Shown: in pieces, positions 12,005 to 27,117 of the stretch
How positions within the stretch are numbered: position 1 is the stretch's first letter
Layout of the letters: each line of letters starts with the position of its first letter
Assembly (NCBI RefSeq): GCF_000247815.1
Contig: NC_021673.1
Location: forward strand, 3,355,296-3,419,295
DNA from: Ficedula albicollis
Lineage: Eukaryota; Chordata; Aves; Passeriformes; Muscicapidae
DNA length: 64,000 nt
Reading direction: 5' to 3'
Program-made: the position numbers and the translations under genes
The notes under the pieces: model-generated
Databases searched by the model: none
The model's input: the letters and a program-made list of their open reading frames with translations, nothing else
Told to the model about the DNA's origin: nothing

Positions 12005-12250
12005 AGAATGGTTTGGGTTGGAAGAGACCTTAAGGCTCATCCAGTTCCCATGGACAGGGACACCTCCCACTGTCCCCAGCTGCTCAAATCCCCATCCAAC
12101 CTGGCCTTGGACAGTTCCAGGGATCTGGGGGCAGCCACAGCTGCTCTGGGAAACCTGTGCCAGAGCCTTACCACCTTCACAGGAGAGAATTTCTTCCCAA
12201 TATTTAATCTAAATCTACCCTCTTTCACTTAAAACCATTTCTCCTTTCCC
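12004..12250 (-). mobile_element. CR1 LINE 3' region (antisense, about 250 bp)
   Basis: This reads through the usual landmarks of the CR1 3' end in reverse complement: 'tggtttgggttggaagagac', then 'catggacagggacacc', 'ccccatccaacctggcc', 'gcagccacagctgctctggg', 'gaatttcttcccaatattta' and 'tctaccctctttcac'. It is 5'-truncated and non-coding. Confidence 0.95.
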
Positions 12251-14432
12251 AAAAACATGTAGAAAAATCATTATGATAAAATCAGAGAAATTCAGCAAAG
12301 AGCTAAAGAATGAACCAATGCTTGGAACACAGAGATAAGTGAAGCACTTTTCCTTGCATTTTCCTGAGGAAAAGCAAAGTTTGATCACAGCTTGGGTCCC
12401 AAATGGTGAAAAGGAGACTTGTTCAGACAAAAACTCTACAGAGTGGATACCAGAAATAAGCACAGACCCCGTGTCTGCCATCACATGTCCCTGGCTTCTC
12501 CCTTGAAGTTCATCTCTAATATGAATGTAGTAGAAGACACTTTGTGCAGTGTCACATGGATAAATCCATCAGTGCCAAAAAAAAGCATCTTTGACCAAGG
12601 AGAGATGTATCCATAGAGATCAAAGCTATCTAGGTCTGTACTTTAAAAGGAGCCACAGAGAAAACTTTCAGGTGTAGAGGCATTTTCTTGTCTGTGCCCT
12701 TCCAGCTCTAGGAATTCATTAGCTTGGATTCAATCCTAGTCCTGTTGTTCTTGGGCACAGCTGCTTCAATAAGGGAGACACAGTGAAGTAATGTCTTCCC
12801 AGTGGTGCCAGGGGAAATAAAAGCAGATAATTCAAAGGCTCTGAGAGAACCAGAGGCTGATGAAACACTCAATAAAAAATGTGAAACTGAAAAAAAAATC
12901 CTGCTCCATCATCTTCCTGTGATGGAAACATAATTCAAAATCTCTCCTTGCATCACCACACTGCCTCCTAATTACCATCTCCTACCCCTGTGGTGCCCTT
13001 ACCAGTTTCTTTCCTGTTGATTTACAGGATAACTTTTAACAAGGATTCAATGTGATTCCTTGCAGGAATCATCACATCCCTTCAAATCTTTATTTCCTTC
13101 CAATCCCTTGACATGCTGGGGAATGTTGCTTCCCCCCAACATTTTTCAGAGGAAGGACAGGAGGAGTGGGACTGGAAAACAAGGGCTGCAAGTTAAAGGT
13201 TGATTTGACAGTGAGTCATGGACTGCATTGAGGCCTCATCACTTCTATTCAAACTCTATTCAAATTCTGGGGCTGAGTTCACTTTTGTCACACCTTGGCT
13301 CCTTCCAGGTTAGTGCATTTTCAGCACTTTGAGCTCTGAATTGTAGACACAAATCTGCAAACCATTCAGGGAACTCTCCCACCATTTGAGAGAGAGCCAC
13401 GTTCAAGGGACAAGTCTGGAATATCTGGTTCCAACAGTGCAAAGCAAGACAGGGGACAGGCTGGGAAAAGTATTTCATGCCAATCTATGCTTCTCCATTT
13501 CATCAGCAGGGTTTTTTCCATCACAGTTCAGATTTTTGGGGTAATCCAGACCTCCAGCATGACCTAGACAATATAACAAAGGCAGAGGCTAAAAGTGGGG
13601 TTTGTCTGATCAAATGCAGATACCTAAATGTGATTATTTAGAGTTGACATGGTCACCCTTTATTCCATGTGTCCAGAGAGAAAAAACAGACATCATCTAA
13701 TCTCTATTGAGGATGAAATAAATTATGCCTCAGGCTCTACTTGGTCGACATCCAGAGCTACAAACTGAGGAAGGTGACTTGCTCATTTGTAGTGCAGATG
13801 CAATTGCAGGTATCGACATTTAATTAGATAAATCCCCTGCTAAATGCACATAACCCAGGAAACTGTCATTAATATCTGAGTAACTCCTGTGTCAGTCTTT
13901 CCTAGCCCCAGGGTTGGGAACAGGTCAGAAGAGTCTGGATGGGAGAAATAAAAATAAAAAGGGGTTCTTGTGGATCAGCAGTGAGATTTATCAATTCTGA
14001 TCTGGCTGAAAACACCTGCTGGGCTGGTGAGAGCTGGAAGAGGGTCCAGCACAAACTGGGGCAGCTCCACAGTAGGACAGGGATAAAAACTCAAACAAAG
14101 GAAATTGGAAACACTGATGTAAGAAATAGCCTGGCACCACTGCCTGGGGAAGTTGAGTATGAAGTAATCACTGCTCTCCTTCCTCTCTCGTCTGCCTTTG
14201 GCTTTCATTACTCCCCTTTATCAGTTTAATTCCTTCTCCAGAGCAAGGGAGTCAGATTCTGGGTCCTGCTGAGATTTCATTTCCTTCAAATTCTCTTTTC
14301 CATTCAGGCTGTAAGTGATGACTGAACAGGAACAGACACACAGGGTCAGCACAAGCCCCCTCTTTCTTCTCATCTAAAGTTTCCTAAAGAATTTAAAGCA
14401 TTTAAGAGGAAGGATCCATCATAAAACTAATG
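12251..14432. other. No recognisable feature
   Basis: About 2.2 kb of unique-looking sequence with an A-run near 12891-12898. No gene or repeat is recognised. Confidence 0.5.
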
Positions 14433-14499
14433 GAAAAAAAACCAAAAAAAAAAAAAAAAAAAAAACAACCAAAAAAACCAAACCAAACCAAACCAAACA
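14433..14499 (+). repeat. Poly-A run with AAACC microsatellite
   Basis: An A-run of more than 20 bases, interrupted by single C or CC, is followed by four or five 'aaacc' units up to 14499. It again has A and C on the plus strand. No retroposon body is recognised on either side. Confidence 0.85.
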
Positions 14500-15736
14500 T
14501 AAAATCTCAAGGCAATCATTGCCTCTGAATCATTAAAGACATGGCCCAGCAGCAGGAGGAGAGAAAACAGTGCTGTGAAGGATGAGGAAGTAATGAGCAG
14601 AACATCTGGGCATGAGAGGTGGAGTGGGAGAGGAAACATCAGAAACCCCATTTGGTGGAAGTTTGTGTTCACTGAGCACAGCAAGGGGGGAAAGCAAAGG
14701 CAGCAGAGCTGAATTCGTGCAAAATGTGGGAACCCATCAGTTGTTCTTCCTCTCTTGCCACCCAAGGATGGGGCTTCCCTTGCAGAGAATTACCAGAGCA
14801 GAAAACAGCAGCAGAGAATCTGCTTTACCACTGTCACATTTTGCACCAGGGGGCACCTTGGAGAAGGATTCATGAACCTTAATCTTTTATAATATTGTTC
14901 TAGATATTGTAGAAATACAGAATACAGAGATGTTCATGTCCCAGCCCCAAGTTCTGTACGTGACTCTCTTTGTGTCACCTGCCATAAAAGGTGAATTTTT
15001 ATTTCAAGTCACAGTAACTTGATTGTGTTCACAAGCTCCTACAGACTTCCTAAAAGCTCATGATCCCATTTCAGACCTTGCAGCCCCACTGAGGAGAAAT
15101 AAATTCTCAAAAAAATATTATATATTGAATTTTTCGACAGGAATTTTTATGCAGCAATAGAATTGTGTGCTTCTCCTCTGAGTAAACAGAATTTTATTCA
15201 CCAGCCAGGAGGGATTTCTTCCTTCTTTCAACTGTTTCTGACAAGCAAGGGAGTTATTCCCTTTTTCTTTGAAAAAAACAAGCTGATAACATTTCTTCAC
15301 TAAGAAGATAACATTTGATAACACTGATAACATTTCTTCACTGCCATCATTAGTAAGTCTTAGTGCTGAATATAAAAAGAAAATTATATGGGGCAATTTT
15401 TACTTTTCCCAAATAAAAAACAGTTTGTGTGCAGCAGGAGAAATTCAAGAGGGATCCACACCCTGCACTTATGACTGCTTAATTTCTGTAGAATTACTGC
15501 AAGTTCAGGTAATTTTGGGATGAAACATCTCCCAAAAATTCAACCAGTAAGGAGATGGTAGAATTTTGTTGATATCCCATCCTTTAAGGAAAGAAAGGAA
15601 TGTTGGGAATGAGGGTGGCAGGATCTGGATTGAAATAAGTATCATGAAATAATGAAAGTTGAGTCTTGATGTCAGGACTTAGAGTGAAATTCCTTTAGTC
15701 ACTGAGGTGAAATGAAACAAATTTAAAACATGTCTA
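14500..15736. other. Mostly unrecognised, with one small local repeat
   Basis: 'tgataacatttcttcact' occurs twice, 41 bp apart (from about 15284 and 15325), in an otherwise unique-looking AT-rich stretch. Confidence 0.5.
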
Positions 15737-17360
15737 CAAAAAATATATTAAAAAAAAAAAAAAGCAGAGAAAAAGGCCAGCAAGGAGGATCCATGGAATA
15801 AAAAAGGCTTTCAAACAAGAAATACACCAGAATCCTTCACTGGAAGATTAATCTCTGAGAGGGGATTTTTTTTTATTTTTTTACTCAAAGCCACATCAGC
15901 TGTGGAACTCGTTGCCACAGGATGTGGGGAACAACTGAAAAATGCTCAATGAGCCAGGGAAAATCTTCCCAGTGATTCAGCCTGCAAATACTGAACAGGG
16001 AGCAGCAGTGAGAGCCTGAAAGGATCCAGCCCCTTCCTGCCTGAGTGGGTGAGACAATTCCATCACAGTGAGATGCAAAAGCCTTTCCAGGGGCTCTGGG
16101 CTCCATTTATCTCTGAGCTGTGTCCTCTCCATCTGGAGCAGGCAGGGGGAGGAGCTCAGTGTCAATAGTCCCCAGCTGCCAGGGTTATTCTGGATTTGGG
16201 GGAGAAAGAAATACAAGCTGGCTGCTGAAATGGTCTCTTCTCACCTGGGGAGCTCTGTGAATTCCTGAATCCCAACAATAGCTATTGCATAAGCATGAGG
16301 AATAGTCTCATGATCAGCTCCTGGCACCATTCTGGGGGTAGGAGACAAGAAACAGGATCTTTCCCCTTTTTTCATTGCTCGTGTACTTCTGGACCGGGGA
16401 AAAATTGGGAAGCTCTCCTGTAATGCACAAAGTGGGTCTCAAAAACTCATCCCTGGGGGTGAGACGGACTGCCCAAAGCACACTGAGCTTTCCTCACTTC
16501 CACCACAGCCCAAGTTCATCTGCCCAGAGCTGGGCAGCAGAAAGAAATAAAAAAAATATTAAAAAAAAAAAAAAAGCAGAGAAAAAGGCCAGCAAGGAGG
16601 ATCCATGGAATAAAAAAGGCTTTCAAACAAGAAATACACCAGAATCCTTCACTGGAAGATTAATCTCTGAGAGGGGATTTTTTTTTATTTTTTTACTCAA
16701 AGCCACATCAGCTGTGGAACTCGTTGCCACAGGATGTGGGGAACAACTGAAAAATGCTCAATGAGCCAGGGAAAATCTTCCCAGTGATTCAGCCTGCAAA
16801 TACTGAACAGGGAGCAGCAGTGAGAGCCTGAAAGGATCCAGCCCCTTCCTGCCTGAGTGGGTGAGACAATTCCATCACAGTGAGATGCAAAAGCCTTTCC
16901 AGGGGCTCTGGGCTCCATTTATCTCTGAGCTGTGTCCTCTCCATCTGGAGCAGGCAGGGGGAGGAGCTCAGTGTCAATAGTCCCCAGCTGCCAGGGTTAT
17001 TCTGGATTTGGGGGAGAAAGAAATACAAGCTGGCTGCTGAAATGGTCTCTTCTCACCTGGGGAGCTCTGTGAATTCCTGAATCCCAGCAATAGCTATTGC
17101 ATAAGCATGAGGAATAGTCTCATGATCAGCTCCTGGCACCATTCTGGGGGTAGGAGACAAGAAACAGGATCTTTCCCCTTTTTTCATTGCTCGTGTACTT
17201 CTGGACCGGGGAAAAATTGGGAAGCTCTCCTGTAATGCACAAAGTGGGTCTCAAAAACTCATCCCTGGGGGTGAGACGGACTGCCCAAAGCACACTGAGC
17301 TTTCCTCACTTCCACCACAGCCCAAGTTCATCTGCCCAGAGCTGGGCAGCAGAAAGAAAT
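15737..17360. repeat. 812-bp tandem segmental duplication, near-identical copies
   Basis: Copy 1 (15737-16548) and copy 2 (16549-17360) line up at a constant offset of 812. The only differences I found are one base near 16270 versus 17082 (cccaaca/cccagca) and small changes in the A-rich start. The junction falls in an A-rich stretch ('gaaataaaaaaaatattaaa'), so microhomology or poly-A slippage could have seeded it. Inside each copy, 'gtggaactcgttgccacagg' resembles an old CR1/L3-type LINE in sense orientation, with low certainty. Open frames inside are duplicated with the unit and show no coding signs. Confidence 0.96.
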
Positions 17361-19682
17361 GAATTTCTGCATGAGATGAACAGCAGGACCCTGATGGAAA
17401 CAGTCCTGGCAGCTAAAAGGCTGGACTGGGTTACTCTGGAGGACACTGGTAACACAGATACCTGCTTCAGCACTGCAATACACTGCAAGAAAAAGGGGAA
17501 AGAAAAGCAAAACCTCCCTTTTTTGTCACACACAATGTGTTTTATCAGCTTTTCTCTGGGGTTTTATCAATTCCAGTCACAGCAGAAGCAGTTTGGACAG
17601 GAGACTCAGTAAATGGACCCTGATTTCCAATTAGTTTCTTTGTCATTCTTTGCCCTTCTCTCCTTGGTGCTGGCCACAGGCAGCTCCTGCTGCAGGCAGG
17701 AGGAAATAAGACAGGATATTAAACTATAAATTTCTTTCCTTGCTGCCTCAGTTTCTTATCTCAGCAACAGCACAAGTATCCTTCATCAAGATTACAGACA
17801 CCACAACGTTAATCCCTGCAAAGGGCTTCAGATCATGTGAGAGATACACAAATTATTACTGAGATGAGGAAGGAAATCGAGCTGCTCCAGAGCAGCACTT
17901 TGTGTCACATCCTGTCCCCAAAGCTGTTGTCATCCTGGCAAAAACCATCCAGGCATCCTTTCTTTTTAATTTTTTTTTTCCAATTATTATTAGTTTTGCA
18001 GACATATTGTACCTCTGTTACCTAAAGAAACACATTCCTGACCTCTGGTAACAATCAGGAATGGTTCTTATGCACCCCCACTGATTGAATTTTTGTCCTG
18101 ATTTCCCCAAGCTCATTCAGCAGCAGTGATGCTCCTCTTACCACGAGGTGTTGGCTTTGACAGAGCTGAAAACCCCTCCAGGCACCCCAGGAAATGGTGA
18201 AAAATCACGTTAAGTTGTCAGCTCAGTGTGCAGGATCTGGAACTCACCTGGAGAAGAGTCATTGAGAGGGTTCAGGGCCGTCGCCCTCCGGATTTTCTCC
18301 AGACAAGTCTCTTGCTCCTTTTTGATTATGCAGTTGGAATGAGTTGCTGCAACCTGAAATACGGAGGAAAAAAAGAACAAAACACCAGTTACAACAATAA
18401 AATAGTTAGTGGGGTGATCAGGAAGTGTCAGTAAGTTTTAAGATCCCAATTACAAGAAAAAAATATTAAAAAAAAGAAGAAAGAAAAGTATCACTTAAAG
18501 CTGAGAAAAAACTGTAATAAACTTCATTTTCTTTCCTTTCTTTCTCCTTTACTTTTACTCCTTTTTTTCCTTCTAGCAGGTCTAAGGCTGAATTAAGTAA
18601 TTAAAATTCTCATAAATTATTTGGCAGTTTTATATTGTTCTCCCTGTCAAAATGTGATTTCTAACATGTTTGTTTTATTTAATTTAATTCCTTCTTCACA
18701 TAAAACTGAACAAGGATATGTCTAAGTACAGAAATAATTTAAAGAAGACTTAAGAATACATTTAGGATTGGTTTGCTATTCCACCAGTTTGTTATGAGAA
18801 TTCTTTGCACAATTCATTAAAATCTCTCTGGAATCTAAACCAAATTAAAAGCTGTTTCTCTTATTCTGTCACCCTGTTCATTCCTCAGTGTTACCTTTAT
18901 TTCCAGAGAATTCAAGACAAATTCTTTTGACAAAAATAATACAATATCAAATAAACCAAGATGACTTGATGCAAATGTTTTCTCTCTTTTTTGTCAATTT
19001 TTCTATCTTTAACTCTCTAGTACAGCCAACCACAATAAAAAAGTAAAGGGGGGAAAAAGAAGGGAATAAAAAATGTAGTTTATGAGAGGACCATTGCAAC
19101 CAACACAATCCAGGCAGCAACAAAATAAGGATGTGACCCATTTCTGTAAATCAATACAGGATTTTATTGCTATAGCAGAGAGTGGCCAGGGAATACCAAT
19201 CCAAGGAGAATAAAACCTCAGATTTCATGAGATCACTTTATAGGGGCACAGCTGAGGTTCAAATCCCACCCAGTGGAACACACCATGAAAATCAGTGCCC
19301 TGGCTGAAGGTGGAGCAATTTTATAATTTTATTTCCCATCCCATTTCCTTCACTCTTGACAATGGAAAACCACAGAGGGAGAAGTGGTGTGTGACCTGCT
19401 TCCCCTCATCTGCTAAGCAGGGACAAGCAAACAGGGAAAGAAATACCCACTTTTATTCTCCTCTTTGAGGGTTATTTTGGAGCCCCATCTGCACAATTCA
19501 ACTTTTCATCCCAGGGAAGGGAGTGAAGAGTTTGGATCAGGGATGCACCAACCAACAAAACCTGAGAGAAAATCCCAAGGCAGGTGAAATCCTTGCAGCA
19601 GCTAAAGTGGCTTATAACAAAAAAGGAGAGAAATTTCAACCCAGGCAAGGACAAGGAAGAATGATTTTAAAATAAAAGAGGG
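17361..19682. other. No recognisable feature
   Basis: Unique-looking sequence with A-rich patches at about 18450-18490 and T-rich patches at 17965-17985. A small cluster of CpGs (gggccgtcgccctccgg, near 18265) is too short to be an island. Confidence 0.5.
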
Positions 19683-19905
19683 GAGATGAGATCAAGACTT
19701 AAGAAGGAATTGTTCCCTGGGAGGGTGCTGGGGCCCTGGCACAGGGTGCCCAGAGCAGCTGTGGCTGCCCCTGGATCCCTGGCAGTGCCCAAGGCCAGGC
19801 TGGATGGGGTTGGAGCAGCCTGGGACCTTGGGAGGTGTCCCTGCCCATGGGAGGGGGTGGAATGAGATTTTTCTGTAAGGTTTTCTAACCCACTCTATTC
19901 AGTGA
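19683..19905 (+). mobile_element. CR1 LINE 3' region (sense)
   Basis: It contains 'ggcacagggtgcccagagca', 'gctgtggctgcccctggatc', 'gcccaaggccaggctggatg' and 'gtgtccctgcccatgggagg'. The extreme 3' end (near 'ttctaacccactctattc') is diverged. Confidence 0.93.
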
Positions 19906-20516
19906 GTCTGTAATAATCCAGTTTGATGGTGCTTGTCTTGTGCTTTTGTTTGTGTGATGATGCTCTGAACCATCTGCACTCTTTTGTTTGTAAATGTTAA
20001 AAGCCACCCCTGCTATTTCAAGACAGGTTTTCCTGATGAACTCTCCTGGAAAGTTTTCCTCACCATTTGTAGGAACTCATAATGCTGCACAGTTTCATCA
20101 TCTCCAGGATCCCAATAATAAATTTCAGCTATTTTCCCCCAGGGGACACACCAGGCAAAACCATATTAGCTTTGTTTGTTTTCAAAACAAACACAGTTCT
20201 GTTCTAAGGGCTCCCAACTGCCTGGAAAAGATAAATTGTCACAAATCTCCAGGATCTCCCAAGAACATAAGGGCTTTTGCCACATCATCCCCAAAGCATC
20301 CCCAAAGACAGAGAAAATTGCATTGGCTGACATTCAAGTTCTTAGAATATATTTTAAAAATATAAAAGCAAGAAAACCAGAGTTCTGCTGTCAGTGCAGG
20401 TTCACTCTCCACAGCTGCCCAGGTCTGAGAGGAGCGTCCAGGGCTTGTCTCAATACACAAATGGGAAAGTTTCTAGACTGTTCACCAGATATAGATTAGA
20501 AAAGCTGTCATTTAAT

Positions 20517-20592
20517 AATAATATTGTCATTATTATTATGATTGATAACAATAATAGTAGTAATAGTAATAGTAATAGTAATAGTAATATAC
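20517..20592. repeat. AT-rich microsatellite with AGTAAT units
   Basis: Irregular taa/tta triplets are followed by about five 'agtaat' units (20552-20589). Confidence 0.85.
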
Positions 20593-20744
20593 ATTGTGCA
20601 AGTAGGATGTAACTAAACAAAAGGAATTATTTCTTCACACACTTACTGTTAACTTGCAGAGCTCTTCAGCTTGTAATTGTGGATGTTAAATGCCACACAT
20701 AGATGCATACATTTATCCAAAGTCCATCAGATGATGGAGAGTAG

Positions 20745-20907
20745 TGAGACACTAGAACAGGTTATTCCAGGCTGCCCCTGGAAGTGCCCAAGGCCAGGCT
20801 GGACAGGGCTTGGAGCAACCTGGAAAGTGGAAGGTGTCCCTGTCCAGCACTGGATGGGCTTTGAGGTCCCTTCCAACCCAAACTAGTCTATGATTCCATT
20901 CTAGAAT
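20745..20907 (+). mobile_element. CR1 LINE 3' region (sense)
   Basis: 'gcccctggaagtgcccaagg', then 'ccaggctggacagggcttgg' and 'ggtcccttccaacccaaact', then 'ctatgattccattc'. The 3' end lies about 93 bp upstream of the T/C/G/T homopolymer tract. Confidence 0.94.
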
Positions 20908-20999
20908 ATTAAGAAACCCACCATGCCCCTGTCCTCAGAGACATTTGATAAGAAAATTTAGATTCAATCTGCAGTGAAAAGACAAGAGTGTGATTGATC

Positions 21000-23766
<2,767 letters not shown>

Positions 23767-24060
23767 TATCATAGAATTATTGGGTTGGGAGGGAACTTAA
23801 GAGATGTTTTCCCAATTTTCCTGCCGTGGGCAGGGACAACTTCCACTATCCCAGGTTGCTCCAAGCCCCATCCAACCTTCCTTGGACACTTCCAGGGATC
23901 CAGGGGCAGCCACAGCTTCTCTGGGCACCTGTGCCAGGCCCCACCACCCTCCCAGGGAACAATTCTTTCCCAATATCCCATCTAAACCCACCCTCTTTCA
24001 GCTTGAAGCCATTTCTCTTTGTCCTGTCACCACTCCTGTAAATAACCTCCCTGTATCTCT
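23767..24060 (-). mobile_element. CR1 LINE 3' region (antisense, about 295 bp)
   Basis: Reverse-complement landmarks appear in order: 'atcatagaattattgggttg', 'gccgtgggcagggacaactt', 'ggatccaggggcagccacag', 'caattctttcccaatatccc' and 'ctctttgtcctgtcacc'. It is 5'-truncated. Confidence 0.94.
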
Positions 24061-25311
24061 TATCTTAGAAATCAGTTGTAAATCCCCTCTCTGAGCACTG
24101 TGAAGCATTCCCAGGACAGCTGAGGACTTCCATGGGAAATGTCATCTTGGGTTAAGCCAGCACATCCCTTCACCCAACCTCTAATAGCAGGTGATGCTTC
24201 TCAAAGCCTTCTACTGGCAGGATGAACCACTCACTGGAAAAGTGATTAAAAATCCTGCTAGACATAATGAGCTTGAGATGAAATCAAGGGTTTTATAGCC
24301 CTTCTGGTTGCTGAATTTATATTTCATAAAAATGGCTTTCTCCAGCAATTCCTGAGAGTTTCTTCTCCAAAGATACAATTCTGAAGTACAACTCCCAACA
24401 GCAGAGTTTGGATCTTTCCTTCATTCCTCAGAGGCCAATGCTGGCCTGGAGAGCTGATAACCCCCTGCCAGCATTGCAATTCCCACTTATTTTCCAAATT
24501 GTTCAAAAGAAAGAGAATTTAGGTGTTCCAATCAGGGCCTACTCCCTTACAATATTTTATGGAAGTATTTTCCCCACTTTGAGAGCTTTGAGCACGGAGC
24601 AGAGCTGGTTTGCATGGCCTCACTGCAGGACATCAGGGGTGCAGGGCGTGCAAGCATCACTGACAATCGCTTCCAAGGACATTTTCCAGCTCCTGACACA
24701 GGTTGTGACATGGCAGAGCTGTTGGCAAGAGAACAGCCCAGTGTGAATCCTGGCTTTGGCCAAGTCTCTGTCACAGCGAGAGATTTCCTGGATGGGGGAT
24801 TACAGGCAAGTCATGCCTGTAATATGTAACTTGCTGGAATTTGTGATTGACAAAGGAGGTAAAATAATGAGTATTTTTTTCCTCTGTGGTCCTACTACTC
24901 CGAACTCAGGTAATCATTTCAGATTTAGCACAGAAATTCAGATTAATCCACTAATAAAAATGACTGGAGTGGAAGTTGGAGGGTGGGATCTATGTTTTTT
25001 AACACATTGTGCTCAGCTGAGAAGTGAAGATTTACATCTTCATAAATCTGGGATGAGATGTTCAGATGCAGCTGAACACCTGAAATGAGGGAGCTGAAAT
25101 AGAAACACTTTAATTTCTGAGCAATCTGGGACAGGCTGTTCATATAATCTGAGCTGCTGATCCAGAGGGGTAAACCTGTCGCTGACAATGATGTCGATTT
25201 TTCAGCTCCCAGATTTTCCCTGTTAGATCAATCTGCTGTCTTGGCAAAGACAGAACTGGTTACTCTGAACTCTAAAATTTCCTCATAAAGTCTGAATAGG
25301 GGGTTCCAGAT
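24061..25311. other. No recognisable feature
   Basis: Unique-looking sequence with overlapping short open frames (up to 112 codons) on both strands. None is recognised. Confidence 0.5.
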
Positions 25312-25423
25312 GATCCTTAAGAAGGTCCTGGACCATCATTTTTGCAGCTGTATTTTCTGTCAGCAACGATCCTTAAGAAGGTCCTGGACCATCATTTTTA
25401 CAGCTGTATTTTCTGTCAGCAAC
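25312..25423. repeat. 56-bp tandem duplication
   Basis: Copies 25312-25367 and 25368-25423 differ at one base in the core (tttttgcag/tttttacag). Confidence 0.93.
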
Positions 25424-25746
25424 AGCAACACAGAGGCATCTTCTCCTCTCCTATAATATCCCGAGGATTTTCAGGAAAAGCACCTTTTTCACTCTTTAGG
25501 CAGCACTGGCAATAAAAATAAAACACTGGAATGTCCCTGTTAAAAGCAGAGTCTGTATCAGCTGCCAGAGCATCCCACAATCAATAGGATGTAAAAGATA
25601 ACCTAGAGCTTGACCCTGCTTTTCCTGGCCTACAGATTTTATGTTTAAAGCTTCAGTCTCTCCTTCTCTTTGCCTTCAGCCTGTCTCTGGTGGCTTTCTC
25701 TGAGCGGTGTCAACTATCACATGTGTGCTCCAGGGAGAGCCGTGAA

Positions 25747-26256
25747 GCACAGGATAATTCAGGCTGGAAGGGAGCTCCAAAAAAACCCAGCTCAACCTTC
25801 CACTGGCAGCAGGATCAGCAATGGAATTGGTTAAGGCTTCTCAGGGCTTTTTTCCACCTGAGTTTTGGAAAAACTCTGAGAATGAGGACTGCCATCACGG
25901 TGGAACTTACTCCAATGTTCACTTATTCTCAGAGTAAAAAGGATGCTCTCCAATATGAACCTCCCTTTTTTTAGGTTACACCAAAATTCTGTTGTTCTCC
26001 TGCCACACATCACAATGAGAGCCCTGGCTCTTTCCTCCTGATGGTCTCCTCATAAATACCACAATGCTGCTACAAGGTTGCTGCCTAATTTTCTCTCTTT
26101 CCACCAGGCAAAAAAGCCAAATTTTCTCACAAAAGCCAAATTTCCTCATCCTCTCCTCGCAGGCAATCTCAGTGTCCCTCCTTTGGACTTGCTACAGTGG
26201 ACTGAGATATTTTATATATTGAGGAGCCTAAAACTGGATGTAATATTCCAGAAGTA
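25747..26256 (-). mobile_element. CR1 LINE, antisense, older host copy (part 1)
   Basis: The plus strand follows the reverse complement of a CR1 3' region. It starts at 'cacaggataattcaggctgg' and continues through 'cttctcagggc', 'gagccctggctc', 'atcctctcctcgcaggcaat', 'gtccctcctttggacttgct' and 'gaggagcctaaaactggatg', then 'taatattccag'. Here it is interrupted by a sense CR1 and resumes near 26500. A small local repeat (aaagccaaattttctcac, period about 20) lies at 26110-26150. The high divergence suggests an old copy. Confidence 0.85.
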
Positions 26257-26499
26257 GTAAATTTAGATGAGATATTAGGAAGAAATTCTCTCTGTGAGGG
26301 TGGTGAGGGTCAGGCACAGGGTGCCCAGAGAAGCTGTGCCTGCCCCTGGATCCCTGGAAGTGTCCAAGGCCAGGTTGGATGGGGCTTGGAGTAACCTGGA
26401 TAATGAAATGTGTGCCTGCCCAGGACAGGGGGTGGAACTGGATGATCTTTAAGGTCCCCTCCAACCCAAACCCTTCTGTGATTCTATGATGCTGTAAAT
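26257..26499 (+). mobile_element. CR1 LINE, sense, inserted into the older CR1
   Basis: Landmarks are 'gatattaggaagaaattctc', 'ggcacagggtgcccagagaa', 'gtccaaggccaggttggatg', 'aactggatgatctttaaggt' and 'cttctgtgattctatgat'. The hexamer 'gtaaat' flanks it at 26257-26262 and 26494-26499, and could be a short target duplication. Avian CR1 copies often have none or an imperfect one, so this is tentative. Confidence 0.92.
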
Positions 26500-26592
26500 G
26501 ATCCATCAATGCTGAGCAGATAGGAGTAAACATTTCCTTGTTTGTTCTTAATCCAGCCCAGACACTGCTGGCCTTCTCTGCTTTCCTCAGGA
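26500..26592 (-). mobile_element. CR1 LINE, antisense, older host copy (part 2)
   Basis: 'tgctgagcagataggagtaa', then 'cttaatccagcccagacact' and 'gctggccttctctgctttcc' match the part of CR1 (in reverse complement) that follows 'tactccagatgtggtctcac'. This is exactly what should come after 26250. It confirms that 25747-26592 was one element before the sense CR1 inserted. Confidence 0.82.
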
Positions 26593-27117
26593 GCTGTACA
26601 AAGTGAGCAGAATCAAGGCTCCCAAAACTTCTTGAATGGTTTTTCACTCTGCAAGGAACTCTTGGGGACTCTCACTGAGGGAATCTGTGCTAACATCAGG
26701 CCCCTCTCACTGCAGGGACAGTGGCAAACAGAGAAGCTTCCAGGAGCTCTGCAGCTGCTGTGCTGCTGGATGCCACGTCCATTTGCAAAGCAAGCTCTTG
26801 CCATTACTTGTTATTATTTGCCCATTTATACTTCATTACATTTAAACAAAACCCTGAAGAGAAAAGGTCCCCGACAGGAAATTTGTTTTGTAGAGGCTCC
26901 CAGAGAGTTCAATGGAGCCCCATCTGAGTCACACTTGAAACAGGGATGTGTTGATGAACAGCTATGGGAGGCTGCAGAAACAGTCTACACCCTGCCCAGG
27001 GGAGGAAGCTTTAATTAATCTGCTAATTAAATTAAAGCTATTTGCCCTCAGCTAGCACACACGTTCTTCCCTTTCTTTCCTCCCTGCAGGCAGCTCCAGT
27101 GAGTGCCTCATTCTGCA
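26593..27117. other. No recognisable feature
   Basis: Unique-looking sequence between two CR1 copies. The open frame here that starts inside the CR1 remnant has no family resemblance. Confidence 0.5.
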
